From: Harmonia axyridis
Taxonomy: Eukaryota > Arthropoda > Insecta > Coleoptera > Coccinellidae
Reading direction: 5' to 3'
Assembly: GCF_914767665.1 (NCBI RefSeq)
Contig: NC_059501.1
Span: 33,022,501-33,086,500 of the forward strand
Length of the DNA: 64,000 nucleotides
Made by a program: the position numbers and the translations under genes. The notes beneath the pieces are model-generated. The model did not search any database and was not told where the DNA came from. It worked only from the letters and a program-made list of their open reading frames with translations. This document shows positions 34,886 through 46,701 of this stretch, in pieces; the stretch's first letter is position 1; every line of letters starts with the position of its first letter.

Positions 34886-35189
34886 ACAGGCTCCGAGAAG
34901 GAAATTTCTTCAAAACTTGGCTCTTCACTTGGTCACCCCCCACATGAGAAATAGACTAAAACAACTAACATTATCCAGACGTCTACTCTTTTCAATCCTG
35001 GATGTTTTGGGAGAAAAAGAAAAGTTTCCAGTTCCTGACCAAAGAAACATTCGAGCTAATCAGAAAAGATGCACGATTTGTCCCAGAAGTGCCAACCGAA
35101 AAGGTCGAGATAGATGTATTCGATGTAAGAGCAATATTTGTGCTGAACACAGAAAACCAATTTGTCCCCCATGCAGCTTGGATATTTAA
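34872..35189 (+). pseudogene. piggyBac transposase, C-terminal cysteine-rich domain
   Basis: In the +1 frame relative to the N-terminal piece, it reads FLQNLALHLVTPHMRNRLKQ and later RCTICPRSANRKGRDRCIRC, then CAEHRKPICPPC, and stops at 35189. The C-x2-C...C-x2-C-x4-C-x2-H...C-x2-C arrangement is the cross-brace zinc (RING/PHD-like) domain at the end of piggyBac transposases, which in the family binds the terminal repeats. It is complete here. The junction with the acidic region near 34870 is out of frame, so the two ends are not joined in one protein. Confidence 0.85.
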
Positions 35190-35327
35190 ATTATATCCTT
35201 CAATTATGTTTGTAACGTTGCTATTTGAGAATTTGTATTGAAAAATTGTGTGTGTATTTGTTCTTTTCTTTCGGTGTCACATACGACACCACTATACCAA
35301 GCATGTCCAAAAAAATAAGCAGGTTAA

Positions 35328-38300
35328 TTACGTCTTCTGGACTTTTTTTGTATCCCCACCCTTAATGCGCCTGCCTATACTGGTACTCCGTGACAAACCA
35401 TCTCACTAATTAAAAAGTCTTTTGAGTTCCTTTGACCAGGTGAGAGCTCATTTTCCTGAACTTCCTTATTCTTTACTCGACGCAAGAAGCGTTCTAGTTC
35501 TTCCACGACGCCTGGGATATATTCCGCGTTTGTATTCCCAAGTATTTTCTAGTAGTTCATTTGTGTAGAAATACTCAATGAGTGAACTTACATTTGAAAA
35601 GCAATTTGTGATTTCTTGATTTCACCTGTTTTTGTGTGCAACCAAATTGTATAGCCGATTTTTGCTATTTCTGAATATAATTTGTTAACAAAGTCATTCA
35701 GAGTTGATTAAATCAATACCCAGCGACCTACAACCACCTCCACCTCCAGCCCACTAAATTGAAGTGAGAATAATTTCCAGTGTACGGAAAGAGTACGATA
35801 CCTGCTGTCCCGATCAAGAGGCTTGCGAAAATCTCAATTTTTTGCCAATAGGTGCGAATACTTCTATGAGAGAAACATAATGATATTACCTTCAAAATGA
35901 CAACAAGTTATCGAACAAAAAGGCGCATATTTGACCTGAATTGGATCATTCAAACTATGGTAATCAAAGCCTGGTTTTTCGTGCAAAAATAATGCGTTTT
36001 CTACTACACTTTATAGAAATAACTACCCGACGCCTTCGCCAATTTGCACCACTTTGATGTAATATATTTTCCACAGAGAACTCATACTGGCTAGCTGTAT
36101 AAGACCGCAAATAATTCAAGTCGAAAATTAAGAAGAAAAAATACCCCTATGAATTGGAAGCGGAATTTAAATGTAGAAATAATCCTCATTTCTAGAGTCC
36201 TGATGGTACTGTTGTCCGCGTTGCGTTGGGTACGACACCGATGTGTTTAGAAAAAATGAAACAGGTCTATCACTACTCACCTTCGAGGACTCCATGTTCT
36301 CTTGTGAACTCATACTTCTTCCTGTCCGATATTCTTATTCGTCTTCGGTCGCTTTTCGTTAATCTTCATTATTTTTGAGTTTTTCAAAAAGTTTTGAAGT
36401 GTAATTCACAGGTGCAGTTCTGGTTTATTCAATGGGCACATGAGGTGAGTGCCCTGGTTCCCGGGGCTTGAAGGAGCCTGAACCCAACCAGATTTTTTTT
36501 TATAAATTTGGATAGCAGAGGATGACAACTTTTTGAAATAATAGGAAATGAAAAATATGAGTTATATAGTTATTGATGACCCAAGGCATAAGTGGATTGC
36601 TGCAAAATTCGGTAAAGTTGGTGCTATGGAGAAGATTGCGTTAAGGGGAACCATCCATTCATTATTGGGTGAAAATAGCCTAGACATAGATAGGTTCTTC
36701 GAATTCATACAAGCCCTAGGCTTCTGAGCGGTCTCACAGAGGCATAAGATGGATATAGTCTGGCTAGAGAACATAAAAAAAATATTGCCTTAAGAATCAT
36801 TCATCTCAATCTCAAGGTGAGCTTGCCTGAAATCTGATATCAACCTTTTTGTATGGTCATTAATTAATTTGATTAAATCTCTGATGATTCACATAGATCA
36901 TTGAAAAATATCCAAATTCAAAATTGCGGTAAATTCTTCGGAAACTACCATCCTATCGTTTCGCGTTCAATAATATAAAATAATACAAATGGTACATCCT
37001 TTCTCTTCGTGAGTTTTCCAATTAAATCTTTTCAGCCCATGAATCACGAAGTAGCTTTCGTGTCGAAAATGGTTGCTGTTTTTACGGATGAAAGTTGAGC
37101 GATCGTTCGAAGTGACATCGAGTACCTAATCGAGAATAACATCGTGGTTTCGAATAAATCATCGGATGTATTTTCGTTCAGTTTAAAAGCGTGAAATAAT
37201 AACGTGACGGTCGTTTCTGCTAGCAGGACAGATAATAAATCAACATATGACAGTGAAGGTGAATGTGAAATATAATTTTGAGGTAAACGTGTCAGTATTC
37301 CGAATGTTATCGTTAGTCTGATACGTCATTCACTGATGACGTACTTAGTATTTTGTTTTCTCTTTTGATTTGTTAGACACACTGAAGTTCAGATGGGGTG
37401 GCATATTTTGTTGTTGCACGAATCCTTTCCGGAATTGCCATTCTCGGTTTGGTGTCAAGAATTGGATGCTTCACTATTGAATCATTTTATGTCACAAGTT
37501 AATCTCAACGGACTCAAGAAGTCCATTGAAGCCTGAAGTTAGACACTACATCAATGAAATAACGACACGTGTGTGCAAAAACGTTGATGATAATCTCGCC
37601 AAAAGAATACGCTCGAGTAGCAAGACTTAGAAGTCTTTGATTTGGTTCTATATATCATTTCCAAAATTTATAAACCAATAAATAATACTTTTTTAATGCC
37701 ATATATGTTTTATGTAATCAATTAATTTTGTTATATTGTTTGTTATTTTTTTTTGCCGAAGTTCTATAGCGTGCTACAGAGCTAATTGAAGAGATTTGTT
37801 ATGAGAGGTAGGATAGGTCAATAAGATCTTTTATTGAGGAGAACAAATGAAGATTCACAAATGTGTTTTCCAACTGAAATGTAGTTTAGTAGTGCAAATC
37901 AATATTGCAGTTAGATCTATTTGTCCTTTTTCGTCGCCTAGGCTGCCATCCCAAAAGCAGCATACCTCAAGTGTGTCATATATTTTTATTTCCAGAATAA
38001 GGTTAACTGAGACTCACGACACACGAATTTTGTAATTTAGGCCCGATTACTTTCTTAGAAGTTATTCTTGAGATAATGTACTTAAATGAGAATGAGTAAT
38101 CCATTGTTATGAATAAATAAATTCAAAAAAATTCTCATGAGGCCCAGTGGCGAGCAGACCTTGCTGTCCGTTTTTGTTTCATTATACTTCCATCTTTGCA
38201 ATTTTTTATGTTATATAATGAACAAAACATGGAGATTGAATAAAGCCAATTATTACTATACAACAATACTTACTATTACTATTAGGCACAAGTTATATAA

Positions 38301-38351
38301 AAAGCCATAATACGTAACCACATTTGAAGTTTATTTTATACTGGTCCAAAA
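35328..38351. other. Stretch without confident gene
   Basis: No exon with family similarity was found. A possible start exon on the minus strand (36313-36281, ending in a consensus AG/GTGAGT donor) is reported as a finding only. Around 37390-37620 there is weak transposase-like wording (INEITTRVCKNVDDNLAKRI) in the plus strand that I could not place. The rest is featureless. Confidence 0.4.
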
Positions 38352-38440
38352 CTCTACAGCTCCCTTCCCAGCGAATTAACACGATTGAAAAGTTTGACAA
38401 GTTTCAAAAAGGCCTCATTTAGGATCGCAGGGCAACGTTT
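38352..38440 (+). pseudogene. LINE 3'-end coding relic
   Basis: One frame reads LYSSLPSELTRLKSLTSFKK followed by ASFRIAGQ. The pattern [L/Y]-x-SLP-x-[E/D]-[L/I]-R-x-x-x-S-[L/F]-x-x-FK is the usual C-terminus of Jockey-superfamily reverse transcriptases. Neighbouring sequence is too decayed to extend it. Confidence 0.65.
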
Positions 38441-39658
38441 TGTTTAGGATGTTTGTCAGGGGAGACTTTAGTCCCATTGGGTTTCAATCTCTATTCGGGG
38501 TCTTGTTTGGAGCAATTTTATTTTCTTGATGAATTATGTTGATTGTATCTTAGCGTAAATCTTTCTTTTTAGACAAATTATTTGAACCTAGGGACATGAA
38601 TGAAAGTTCATATGACGAACTCAAATCATTTTTTTTGATCAGATTTATTCGAGTATGTAGAAAATTTTCATGCCGTGTCCAAATGAAATTGAAATGTATA
38701 ATGTATATTTTGTGTGAAAGAGCTAATTATATAATATTTGTGTCCAATAAATAAAGAAATAATTATATTCTAATCATAAATATGCCATTAAATCTTTTGT
38801 TTTGGAGGGCTGAATATCGGCTGCAGATTGTCGGTTGTAGAAAAAAATTAAAAATGAAAAATTCATTCTTCAATTCGGAGATTTAATTGAAGGTAAATAC
38901 TGAATATAAAAAAATTAAAGAATTTCAAATATTCAGTTATATATCAGATGTTTCGAGTTTCGAGGATATATAAAACGTTCTAAATATCTAAACTCAAAAT
39001 TATAATAAATATTCGACAGAGGAAGCCCAGTCAATCTCTCACTTGCCATTATATTTTTCAAATACGTTTCAGTCTCTTGAGAGTAGAATGAGTTCTTCAC
39101 GTGGGGGCCGTCGTTACTGGTATCGTACAAAATATTTTGCGTAATATAGATATGTTAGAAAATTACTGCATATCATATGTAGAAAGTACTAATATTGCAT
39201 TAAGTTTTGAATCGAGAATTACTATTAATTCTTTCACATCTTGAATTCACATTCAAGGGTTATTTCGTTGGCTGTTTCTGAATCCATTTCATGAAATTTC
39301 GTTTATTTTTTTTAAATCGGTCGAGGAATTATCAATCAATGATCAATACGTTAAAAGTAAAGTTTAAAAGATACAAAAATGTTTTTTTTTTGAAGGCTTG
39401 TATGACTTTGTACAAATATCCCTAGACATTACCGAGTATTAGTTATTTCTCTTCCAATTTTCTTATTTGATTCTATTTCGTTCTGATGATGTGATCAGCT
39501 TGGAATTTCGCTCGAAGTTTGAAACTGTTATTTTATATCTACGCCGAAAATCTGAACTCCGTCAGTTTTGTGGTCACGGAAATATCAAGTAATTCATTTG
39601 CGATATTCCTAGTTCTAGTGATGTGATTAACATGAAATTTTGTGTTATATTACTGTTA
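38441..39658. other. Non-genic stretch
   Basis: No gene recognised. 39480-39650 carries the diverged interspersed repeat wording ('gatgtgatcagcttggaatt', 'ttgtggtcacggaaatatc') that also occurs inside the 21.1/24.9-kb arms. Confidence 0.5.
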
Positions 39659-40479
39659 TACAGGGTGTTTCATTGGAAAACAGAAATACTTCACAGGTGC
39701 ATAGGTGGCACCAAGGCGGTTCTGAAGATACCCCATTTATTGGGTCTTACTGTCTTCGTAGCCGAGATACAGGGTGTTTTATGAATTTTGCCGTTTCTTT
39801 CTGAGGCCATATCAAAAGAACCACACGGTATATTTTCTTCATATTTGGCAAGTATGTTCCTAATTGAGAGCCCAAACGTATCATGCAATAACCGCCTTGA
39901 AAATCCGGGTCCGGGTTAACAAAAAATTATGGATCGTTTTAATCCTCGAAACAACACCCTGTACATCGGAATTTTGAAAATCTGTTTTGATATTAGGAAA
40001 CACCACTAAAAACTAAACTGAGACGTGTACTTCAAATTTTTGCTCAATTTTTTTGACTTTCAATAATGAATTATCAAAAATATTGACTCCATAACTATTT
40101 CAAGATTACTTTGTAATTCATTTTTACATTGGTTTTCCTTTTTATAGCTGTATACCATTTCAGTTTTTATTTTTGAGTTACTCTTGTTTCGGGGATTCAA
40201 ACGATTTATAATTTTTTGTTAACCCGGACCTGGATTCTCAAGGCGGTTATTGCGTGATACGTTTGGGCTCTCAATTAGAAACATATTTGTGAAATATGAA
40301 AGAAATATACCGGTTGGTTCATTCGATATGGCCTCAGAAAAAACGGGCAAAATTCATGAAACACACTGTATCTCGGCTACGAAGAGAGTAAGACCCAATA
40401 AAAGGGGTATCTTCAGAACCGCCTTGGTGCCAACTATGCACCTGTGAAGTATTTCCGTTTCCCAATGAAACACCCTGTA
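39659..40479. mobile_element. Foldback/MITE family 2, full copy (821 bp)
   Basis: Starts TACAGGGTGTTTCATTGGAA and ends with its complement (ATGAAACACCCTGTA). Arms of about 295 bp (39659-39954, 40187-40479) share 'cacaggtgcata', 'gaaccgccttggtgcc' in inverted form, 'gggtcttac', 'cgtttgggctctcaat' and 'ataaccgcctt'. The ~230-bp spacer is also found in the 19.4-kb copy. Short frames in each arm (39691-39888 minus and 40250-40447 plus) are mirror translations of the arms. Confidence 0.93.
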
Positions 40480-43400
40480 TATCACCTGAATGCAAATTGA
40501 TCACATCGAATCCGTAATTTCGAAATGACGAAGGATACAAAATGATGCAGGGCCATAATTACGGAACCCCTAATCGGACTTTCTTTTCTAGAGTTATCAT
40601 TTTTAAATTCTGATGAATTGAAAGAGCGTTCTCTCCGCGGAACGACCGCTCGAAATGGTAAATATTTCAAAGTCACATTTTTTCTTGGAAAAACAACTTC
40701 AGTGCTTAAATGGATTTAGGATCACAGAGAATATATAACTAATTCGACATAAAACACAATCGATTCTTGAATTCTAGTATAAATCGGACAAAAAACCGCC
40801 AATTCGATGAAAAAATAAAGTAAATAAGTATTTCGACCTTCGGTTTGTTCGGAATCAGACATTCCTTTGACTTTTTAACCACATTTCTTTCGGCGATAAT
40901 TGAAGCTGTATAAATATGTTCAATCATGGCCGAAGGCGAGTTTGTCCAACATCAACATCTAGAATTCTCTACCCTGGTAATATTAACCGAAATTCTTGCT
41001 TTTAATCATTAGGTTCTCATTTCAAAGCCTGTTTTCATTTCGAAAGGGAGAAACCACCCAGAATTAATTCTCCACATTCTGATCCTACTCTCCAGGGTTC
41101 CTTCAACAATAAGGATCCTCCAGAAGAGAAATCTGAGGAGGCACGGATTGTGTTATTCATCGTTCTAGGCAGAATGTGTATTCAGGTTATTCTTGTTGAA
41201 ACCCTTCCTTTGTTGCGAAATTATTGATGCTCAATTCTGCTGTGTTTGGAAAGTGGGTTGTATTACATTATTGAAGCAGTTGTTAGATATCCCAACCTTC
41301 TTGACTTTTGGAATTATTCCGTTTCAATTTGAACCGAAGGTTGATTAAATGAAGTTGGAGCTTTAGATACTTCCTATATATTTGCGAAATCTGAAGATTG
41401 TTCTCAGTGTTGATGAATTTTTATCAAAGGTTGTAGAGTGGAAAAAGCAGTCGTGTTAAAAATAAAAATAAAAACCATTACAATAATCAAACTATTTAAA
41501 TTAATTGAAATTGAGAATTCAACAAAGAATGAATAGATGAAAATACAAGAAGTACTCTCCTGTTGACGAATTGATCCAGTTTTCCATATAAAAAATCGTT
41601 TGGGAATTTCTTTTGAATATTTCAATCAAATTTACCCATAATGATATGGAACCCTGTTACATATCAATGAGTATTGTCTCTTACATAACTTTTGAATTGG
41701 ATCAAATAAATTTTGAAATTGTACAAGGCTGAAATTGATCCAATTTTGATTTCAATAATTGATGATATATTTTTTAATAGTGGAACACTTTATCCTTCGC
41801 CATTTCATCTGATTTGAAATAGATGAAAATATATGGCCATTCTAAATTTTCATAACGAGCTATGCCTTCCCTGGGTAACTGCACACTGAAGTTTTTCGAA
41901 GCATAAAATGAACCATTTCGGAAATGAGCTTCTATATCAGAAATATTAGAATATACCCACAATAAACTCACATTCTCTATTTACATATAAAGACATAAAT
42001 GGTAATCATCTGTGAACGTTCAAACTTGGAACGTAGAGAAGTTGATAAACACAAACACCAAAGCTATATTGGAAAAACTTTCCTTGAGAATAGCAGGCTT
42101 AGTCTGAATGTAACGCGCTTAAAGTGATACTTCGAAAGTGATGTGAAAATTTGCTTGAACTGATGAGGATTTCAATTGTAGGATTTAAGGTGAACTCATT
42201 CAAATAAATCCATTTTTCAAACGAAGTCAGCTGGTTCCCATGCTGGCCTTACGTATCGTTCCAAATACAAAATCCTGCACCTACTTCAAAACTTAATTTT
42301 TAGGCGAAACAACGTAGTAAATATTCATTTCTGTGTTTATTTTGAACAGAGTTGTATTAAGGCAGAAACCCTAGCTTCTCTAATTTCAGAAATAATTTCA
42401 CTTTTTTAATAAAAAATTAATCGAAAACGGCGCATTATATTCGACAATATGAAGAATACCTCCATTTTTCAGGATGGTCAAATATTTATTAAATATAAAT
42501 ATAATATATTACTTTCAAGAATTGGGTTTCTTAATATTTCTGATATTTTTATGGTCATAATGAAGAAAGCGGACTGGAAGATGGGTATAGAATTTTTTGT
42601 TCGGAGAAGATTCATCGAATTAATGAAAAACTGTATTTCGAAAATCATTTTCTGTGAAAAAAAAAATTTCATTTTTTCATAGATTTTCAACAAACTGTAT
42701 CTTTGGAACCGATAGAAGAAAGAGTTTCTTCTGGTAAAATAAATTCAATTCGATTATTTGACGTCATAAATCTGTTGTTGAAACATATGTACACAGGTAT
42801 TAACCCAGTATAAAGGAATATTGTTCTGGTAGTTTCAAAAGTACTCTGACTATTCTGGCTGTTGAAAATGTCTACTGAAAAGTTATACAGCGTTCCCGAA
42901 CATCGAAACATCAATATAATACAGGCCGAAACTGCTGCGATCGAAATCAATGAATTTTGATTTTATTTTGTATCATTGTTTTGGTTTTCATAATGTTGGA
43001 AGCAACACGCTCTAGAGATCTCGTATGACATGATTTTTGGACGCGGCTGACGAATTCGGAAATTGAAAATGATTTTGTCACCAAATATAATTTTGAGAAT
43101 ATCAATAAATCATTATTCTGGGCTTAATATCTTGAATTTTATCCTAGCAGATTTATCAGAAAAAACTGAGAAATTTCTTCAGAAAATTATCAAAAGTCAA
43201 AAGTTGATGATGTAACCCTGAGATGACTACCTAAATAACATACACTCATCGGAGCATTATTCAAAAATTTGTTAGCGTTTACAGAAAACATGTTACTCAA
43301 ATAAGAAACCGCTAGCTCCCCTACTCTGACAACTTAGTATTTTTGGGCAGAACCATCAAAATGGAATATCAAGTTATTCATTCTTTTACACTTAAACATA

Positions 43401-44944
43401 TGTGAATAACATCCTTGTAAGGTTAGTTTTTCAAAATCCAAAAGTTAATATTTCACCCGCTAGGTGCTTCTCAAAACAGTTGTTTCTCATTACACTGATA
43501 ATACTCGTAAAGCAAAAATTTCAGTTCTATGGAAATGCGTTAGTCAAATAATGAATCGCTCTCGCTCTCCTACTACTTATATATTGAGTTTATCGTGATT
43601 TATTTATTACCAGCGGATCTGTAGAGTCATTTCCCCCTGATACAGTTCTAAACAGTCGATATTGGTTCAATAAACGAGTTTGAATGAGCAATCAACTAAA
43701 CCTTTAAAAATCAAGTACCTACAAAGTGAAAACACAATTAGTCACAAACATATAGAAAATTCGAAGTGTTGTCGAAAGTGCATCAAAGGCCGCATTCTAC
43801 TCATAATTTTCTATAATCAACCCGCAAATCTTGATGAAAGAAGGATGGCTCATTTACTAGTAGTTATAATTTACCAAGTTTATCGCTGAACATTTTGATG
43901 AACGTCACCAATTGTTGTCGATTTTTGTTTGGAACGGCTTCTTTGATATTTCATGTATGCTTTTTGTATTTCAGTCAGAAAGGTTCCCTCTGAAAAACAT
44001 TCTAGATCCGCCAGGGGGGGAATAAACATTGGATTAAATTTAGGAGAATAAAGTTTGATGAACTTAAAATAATTAGTTAGTAACGTTGTTTGATTGCTTC
44101 ATATTGAATCCTTTTTTGAAATTTCTTATTCCTAATTGAATAAACCTTGAAATTATATCGATTGTGTTGAAATATTCATGAAGAAATCCTTATTAACATT
44201 AAAGAATTTAATTATAATGTCAACGATCGGTATCATTATGTCAAGTCTCAAGTATTGACCAGCACTAGCCTTTCAAGAATATCCATTTTTTTCTGAGAGT
44301 TTTTATCTATTTACATATCTCAAAAATAACTTTCATATATCTATTTATGCATATATTCGAAATCCATTGTGATTTTGAATACCTCACGTTTTTTCCCTCA
44401 GAAAGACTCAAATCGCTTCAAAACAAAGTATTGGAAAATGCACTCATCTTAAAAAAAAATATTATTATTATTCAGCTCTACTCTATCAAGGCCATAGAAA
44501 AGCATTGATCAAGATTGAACTCATTTCAATAAACAATAAACGGGGACCTTTCAATTCGTGTGTGATTATTTATGTTCAGAAATTCACGATATCTCAAATA
44601 TCAATAAACATAAATATAATCTGCATACTCAAAATATAATTGAAAAGAATAAAATCAACAAAAGAATAATTGAAGGTTTTTCTATATAAATATATTTCTT
44701 CTTCTGGCATTTCGATAAATAATTTACAATAAGCAGGAAATCAATGTTGGTAATAAATAACAGATAATAACAATTACAGACATTTATCAATAAATATAGT
44801 TCGATTTTTGTCTATTCACAGTTAAGTCTTATACCGCACTCCACGTCTCGTTCATAATTCACAGCAATTAAATGTCCATTTTTTTTCTTAGAATATTATA
44901 GAATATAATTTCATGTTCGTAAAATTCACTTCCAATGATTTCTT
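40480..44944. other. Stretch between foldback element and protease 3' end
   Basis: No exon with family similarity. The part just below 44945 should include the 3' UTR of the minus-strand protease; I found no AATAAA on that strand within the first 350 bp. Open frames at 42449-42682 and 42950-42687 are AT-driven and featureless. Confidence 0.5.
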
Positions 44945-45105
44945 CTAAAACTGTAAAATCTGGTTGATCCAATGTCTGAATTCACTTATTCTTGTATAAA
45001 CTCCTGGTTGATTAGGTTCGGCACATCCTATACCCCAGGAAATTACTCCAGCAAGAAGAAACCTTTTGTCTTCCCTCTGGATCACCATTGGTCCTCCAGA
45101 ATCAC
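44945..45105 (-). CDS. Serine protease, last exon (catalytic Ser)
   Basis: Last visible exon of a secreted or membrane-anchored trypsin-like protease. After a strong acceptor (tttttctcag) the exon completes a split Gly codon and reads [20 protein letters not shown], then [20 protein letters not shown] and [12 protein letters not shown], stopping at TAG (44947-44945). The catalytic Ser195 is in GDSGGP, and the pocket-wall glycines are in SWGIGC and PGVYT, as in enzymes cutting after Arg or Lys. Length is 161 bp; the phase-1 entry matches the donor at 51899. The wording resembles the Stubble/notopleural/filzig group of arthropod developmental proteases; I think notopleural-type is closest but cannot settle orthology without the upstream part, so no symbol is given. 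No stop or frameshift. Confidence 0.94.
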
Positions 45106-46195
45106 CTGAGAAAAAATAAAGATATAAAATAATTAGATATTCTGACTTAATTCACAAAACTCTGATTTGATAATAGGGTACGTATTTTTATTTATCAAAC
45201 ATTCCTATTTGCTCTTCACGAGCCGAGTTATTTTGCATAGATGGAGGAAATAACAAACCAAAGTGTGAAATGAGCAATGTTTTTCTTGTAATTCATTCAA
45301 AATTCGATTATTTTTCATTTTATAAAAGCTAAAATGATTTTCTTGTGGATGACAGGTAGGAAAGATTGCATTTCACTATATATTAAGTGGAAATGAGAGC
45401 AAATTTTCTTCGTCGGCGAGAAAAATCTGTTCGCTGTAGACTTTTCCTGAAGAGTATTATCAACTCACAAAAATTCTTGAAATGGAGCATTTTCCTTTCC
45501 GTGATCCTACTTCTCCATCGCATAGAAATTCGCTTCTCTCGAAATTGCTAGTGGCTGCAAGCTATTCAGGAAATGAGCGATCTTATTTACCCCATCAGTT
45601 GCGCGTTTTCCAACATGTCGATACGATCATATTCGTATTACTCGCCCACACAAAGCAAATTGCTTTACCAATTCCTGCTGCGGTTGTGATATGCCCCAAG
45701 CCACGCAATTTAACATTCGTCAAATTGACCCCATTCTGAATAAGGATATGCCTTCGGCTTCCAAATTTCCTTCAATAGAGAAACTTTTGATCGATTACAA
45801 TTCAATAGAAATGAATTTATATCATCTATTATATTCCCACCTATTAAATATACAAGGTCTCTAAAGGAAATTTATAATATGAAAAAAGAGCAACTAGATA
45901 ACATATGCCGTTCGTCGAAATTTTATTAATTATGACTATTTCCCTCGTCGTAATTTGCACCAATCAGAAACGCGCAATTTTGAATTACAAATGGTTTCTA
46001 GGTGGAAAAACTGTTTGGCAGGACCTGTCAGCAGTTTATTCGCGTTTACCCGCGGCAAAACTTGACAGTTGTTGTCACCAAAAATTATAATACCTTTGAA
46101 AACAAACGTAATTATAATCTCCAAGGACACCAGAAAACGACGCTCAACAATTTTTTCTGATTTTATTGTCAAGTGCTAGTTAGTCAGCTTATATC

Positions 46196-46456
46196 GTGAA
46201 AATGAGTCGCTTTGGAAGCGATTCTTTGTCTAATATTGATCTGGCGATTGAGAAAAGTATACCGTATAATACCTTCAGAACTCATATTTCAATATGGAAA
46301 CAGTTCATGACATTCTGCAAAGCAAATAACTATGAGCTTATGGAAAACACAACTTTAGAACAACTAAACCTAATTCTGAAAGATTGGGCGTGGAATATGA
46401 AGAAGGAAAACTGTGAAAATTACAAAGAACTAGTTGTGAAGACAATACATAGGTAA
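46196..46456 (+). CDS. Recombinase N-terminal (SAM-like) domain-type ORF, possibly a first exon
   Basis: 86 codons from the ATG at 46196, or 84 from the second ATG at 46202, which has the better Kozak context (gaaaATGA). The protein reads MSRFGSDSLSNIDLAIEKSI, PYNTFRTHISIWKQFMTFCK and NTTLEQLNLILKDWAWNMKK. The R-T-x-x-S-x-W-x-x-F-x-x-F-C-x-x-N core followed by a second amphipathic helix resembles the N-terminal DNA-binding domain of tyrosine recombinases/Crypton-derived proteins. The frame ends at AGG TAA; the same bases form an exon-like ag/gtaatg donor, so the catalytic domain could lie in a later exon, but none is seen before the element ends. Codon use is less AT-biased than its surroundings. 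No homologue can be checked here; function is not asserted. Confidence 0.45.
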   Translation: MKMSRFGSDSLSNIDLAIEKSIPYNTFRTHISIWKQFMTFCKANNYELMENTTLEQLNLILKDWAWNMKKENCENYKELVVKTIHR

Positions 46457-46509
46457 TGCATGCAGAATAATCTGTTACTCAGGAAATAGTCTTGTCAAAT
46501 ACCATTCGG

Positions 46510-46701
46510 GCATCTAATTTTTCCTGTGAAAAAAATCGAAAAAACACATTGCAAAGTAATATTTTTCGACAAAAAGCATTCGTGCAGGTGCAAAAATCCT
46601 CGTCTTCGACTCGGATTTTTGTTGCCACCAGCACTCATGCTTCTTGTCAAAATATTACTTAGCAACGTGTTTTTTCGATTCTTTTCGGAAAAATTAGATG
46701 C
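46510..46701. repeat. 190-bp hairpin at the end of the recombinase-like element
   Basis: gcatctaatttttcc (46510) pairs with its complement at 46687-46701. Pairing continues inward through 'atcgaaaaaacac', 'aagtaatatt', 'aagcat', 'gtgc' and 'aaaaatcc', leaving a loop of about 15 bases near 46600 (ctcgtcttcgactc). Outside, similarity goes on for another 15-20 bp. Confidence 0.88.

Larger units (their letters stand above)
34400..35323 (+). mobile_element. Internally deleted piggyBac-like element between TTAA sites
   Basis: TTAA tetranucleotides border the element (34396-34399 and 35324-35327), the invariant piggyBac target. The left end is CCCTATAATGG; the right end, read inward, starts CCTGCTTATT, so terminal identity is weak. 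Both ends carry the same palindromic block GGTGTCGnnnGTGACACC (34418-34435 and the complement near 35273-35290). The interior keeps the first and last parts of the transposase gene and lacks the catalytic middle. Length is 924 bp against roughly 2.5 kb for complete elements. Confidence 0.9.
45940..46701 (+). mobile_element. Possible Crypton-type (tyrosine recombinase) element, partial
   Basis: The flanks (45940-46090 and 46478-46650) match the repeat at 23955-24290, so this is an interspersed element into which, or as part of which, the 46196-46456 frame lies. No TIRs pair the two ends. The right side folds into a ~190-bp hairpin (46510-46701). Cryptons lack TIRs and encode a tyrosine recombinase, which suits the frame inside. 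The catalytic part of a recombinase is not visible, so the call is tentative. Confidence 0.45.

Noticed and set aside
37390..37625. Transposase-like wording (INEITTRVCKNVDDNLAKRI)
   Set aside because: Too short and decayed to assign to a family.
45482..45739. 85-codon GC-richer plus-strand frame in the protease intron
   Set aside because: Neither strand gives a recognised protein and no splice sites frame it.
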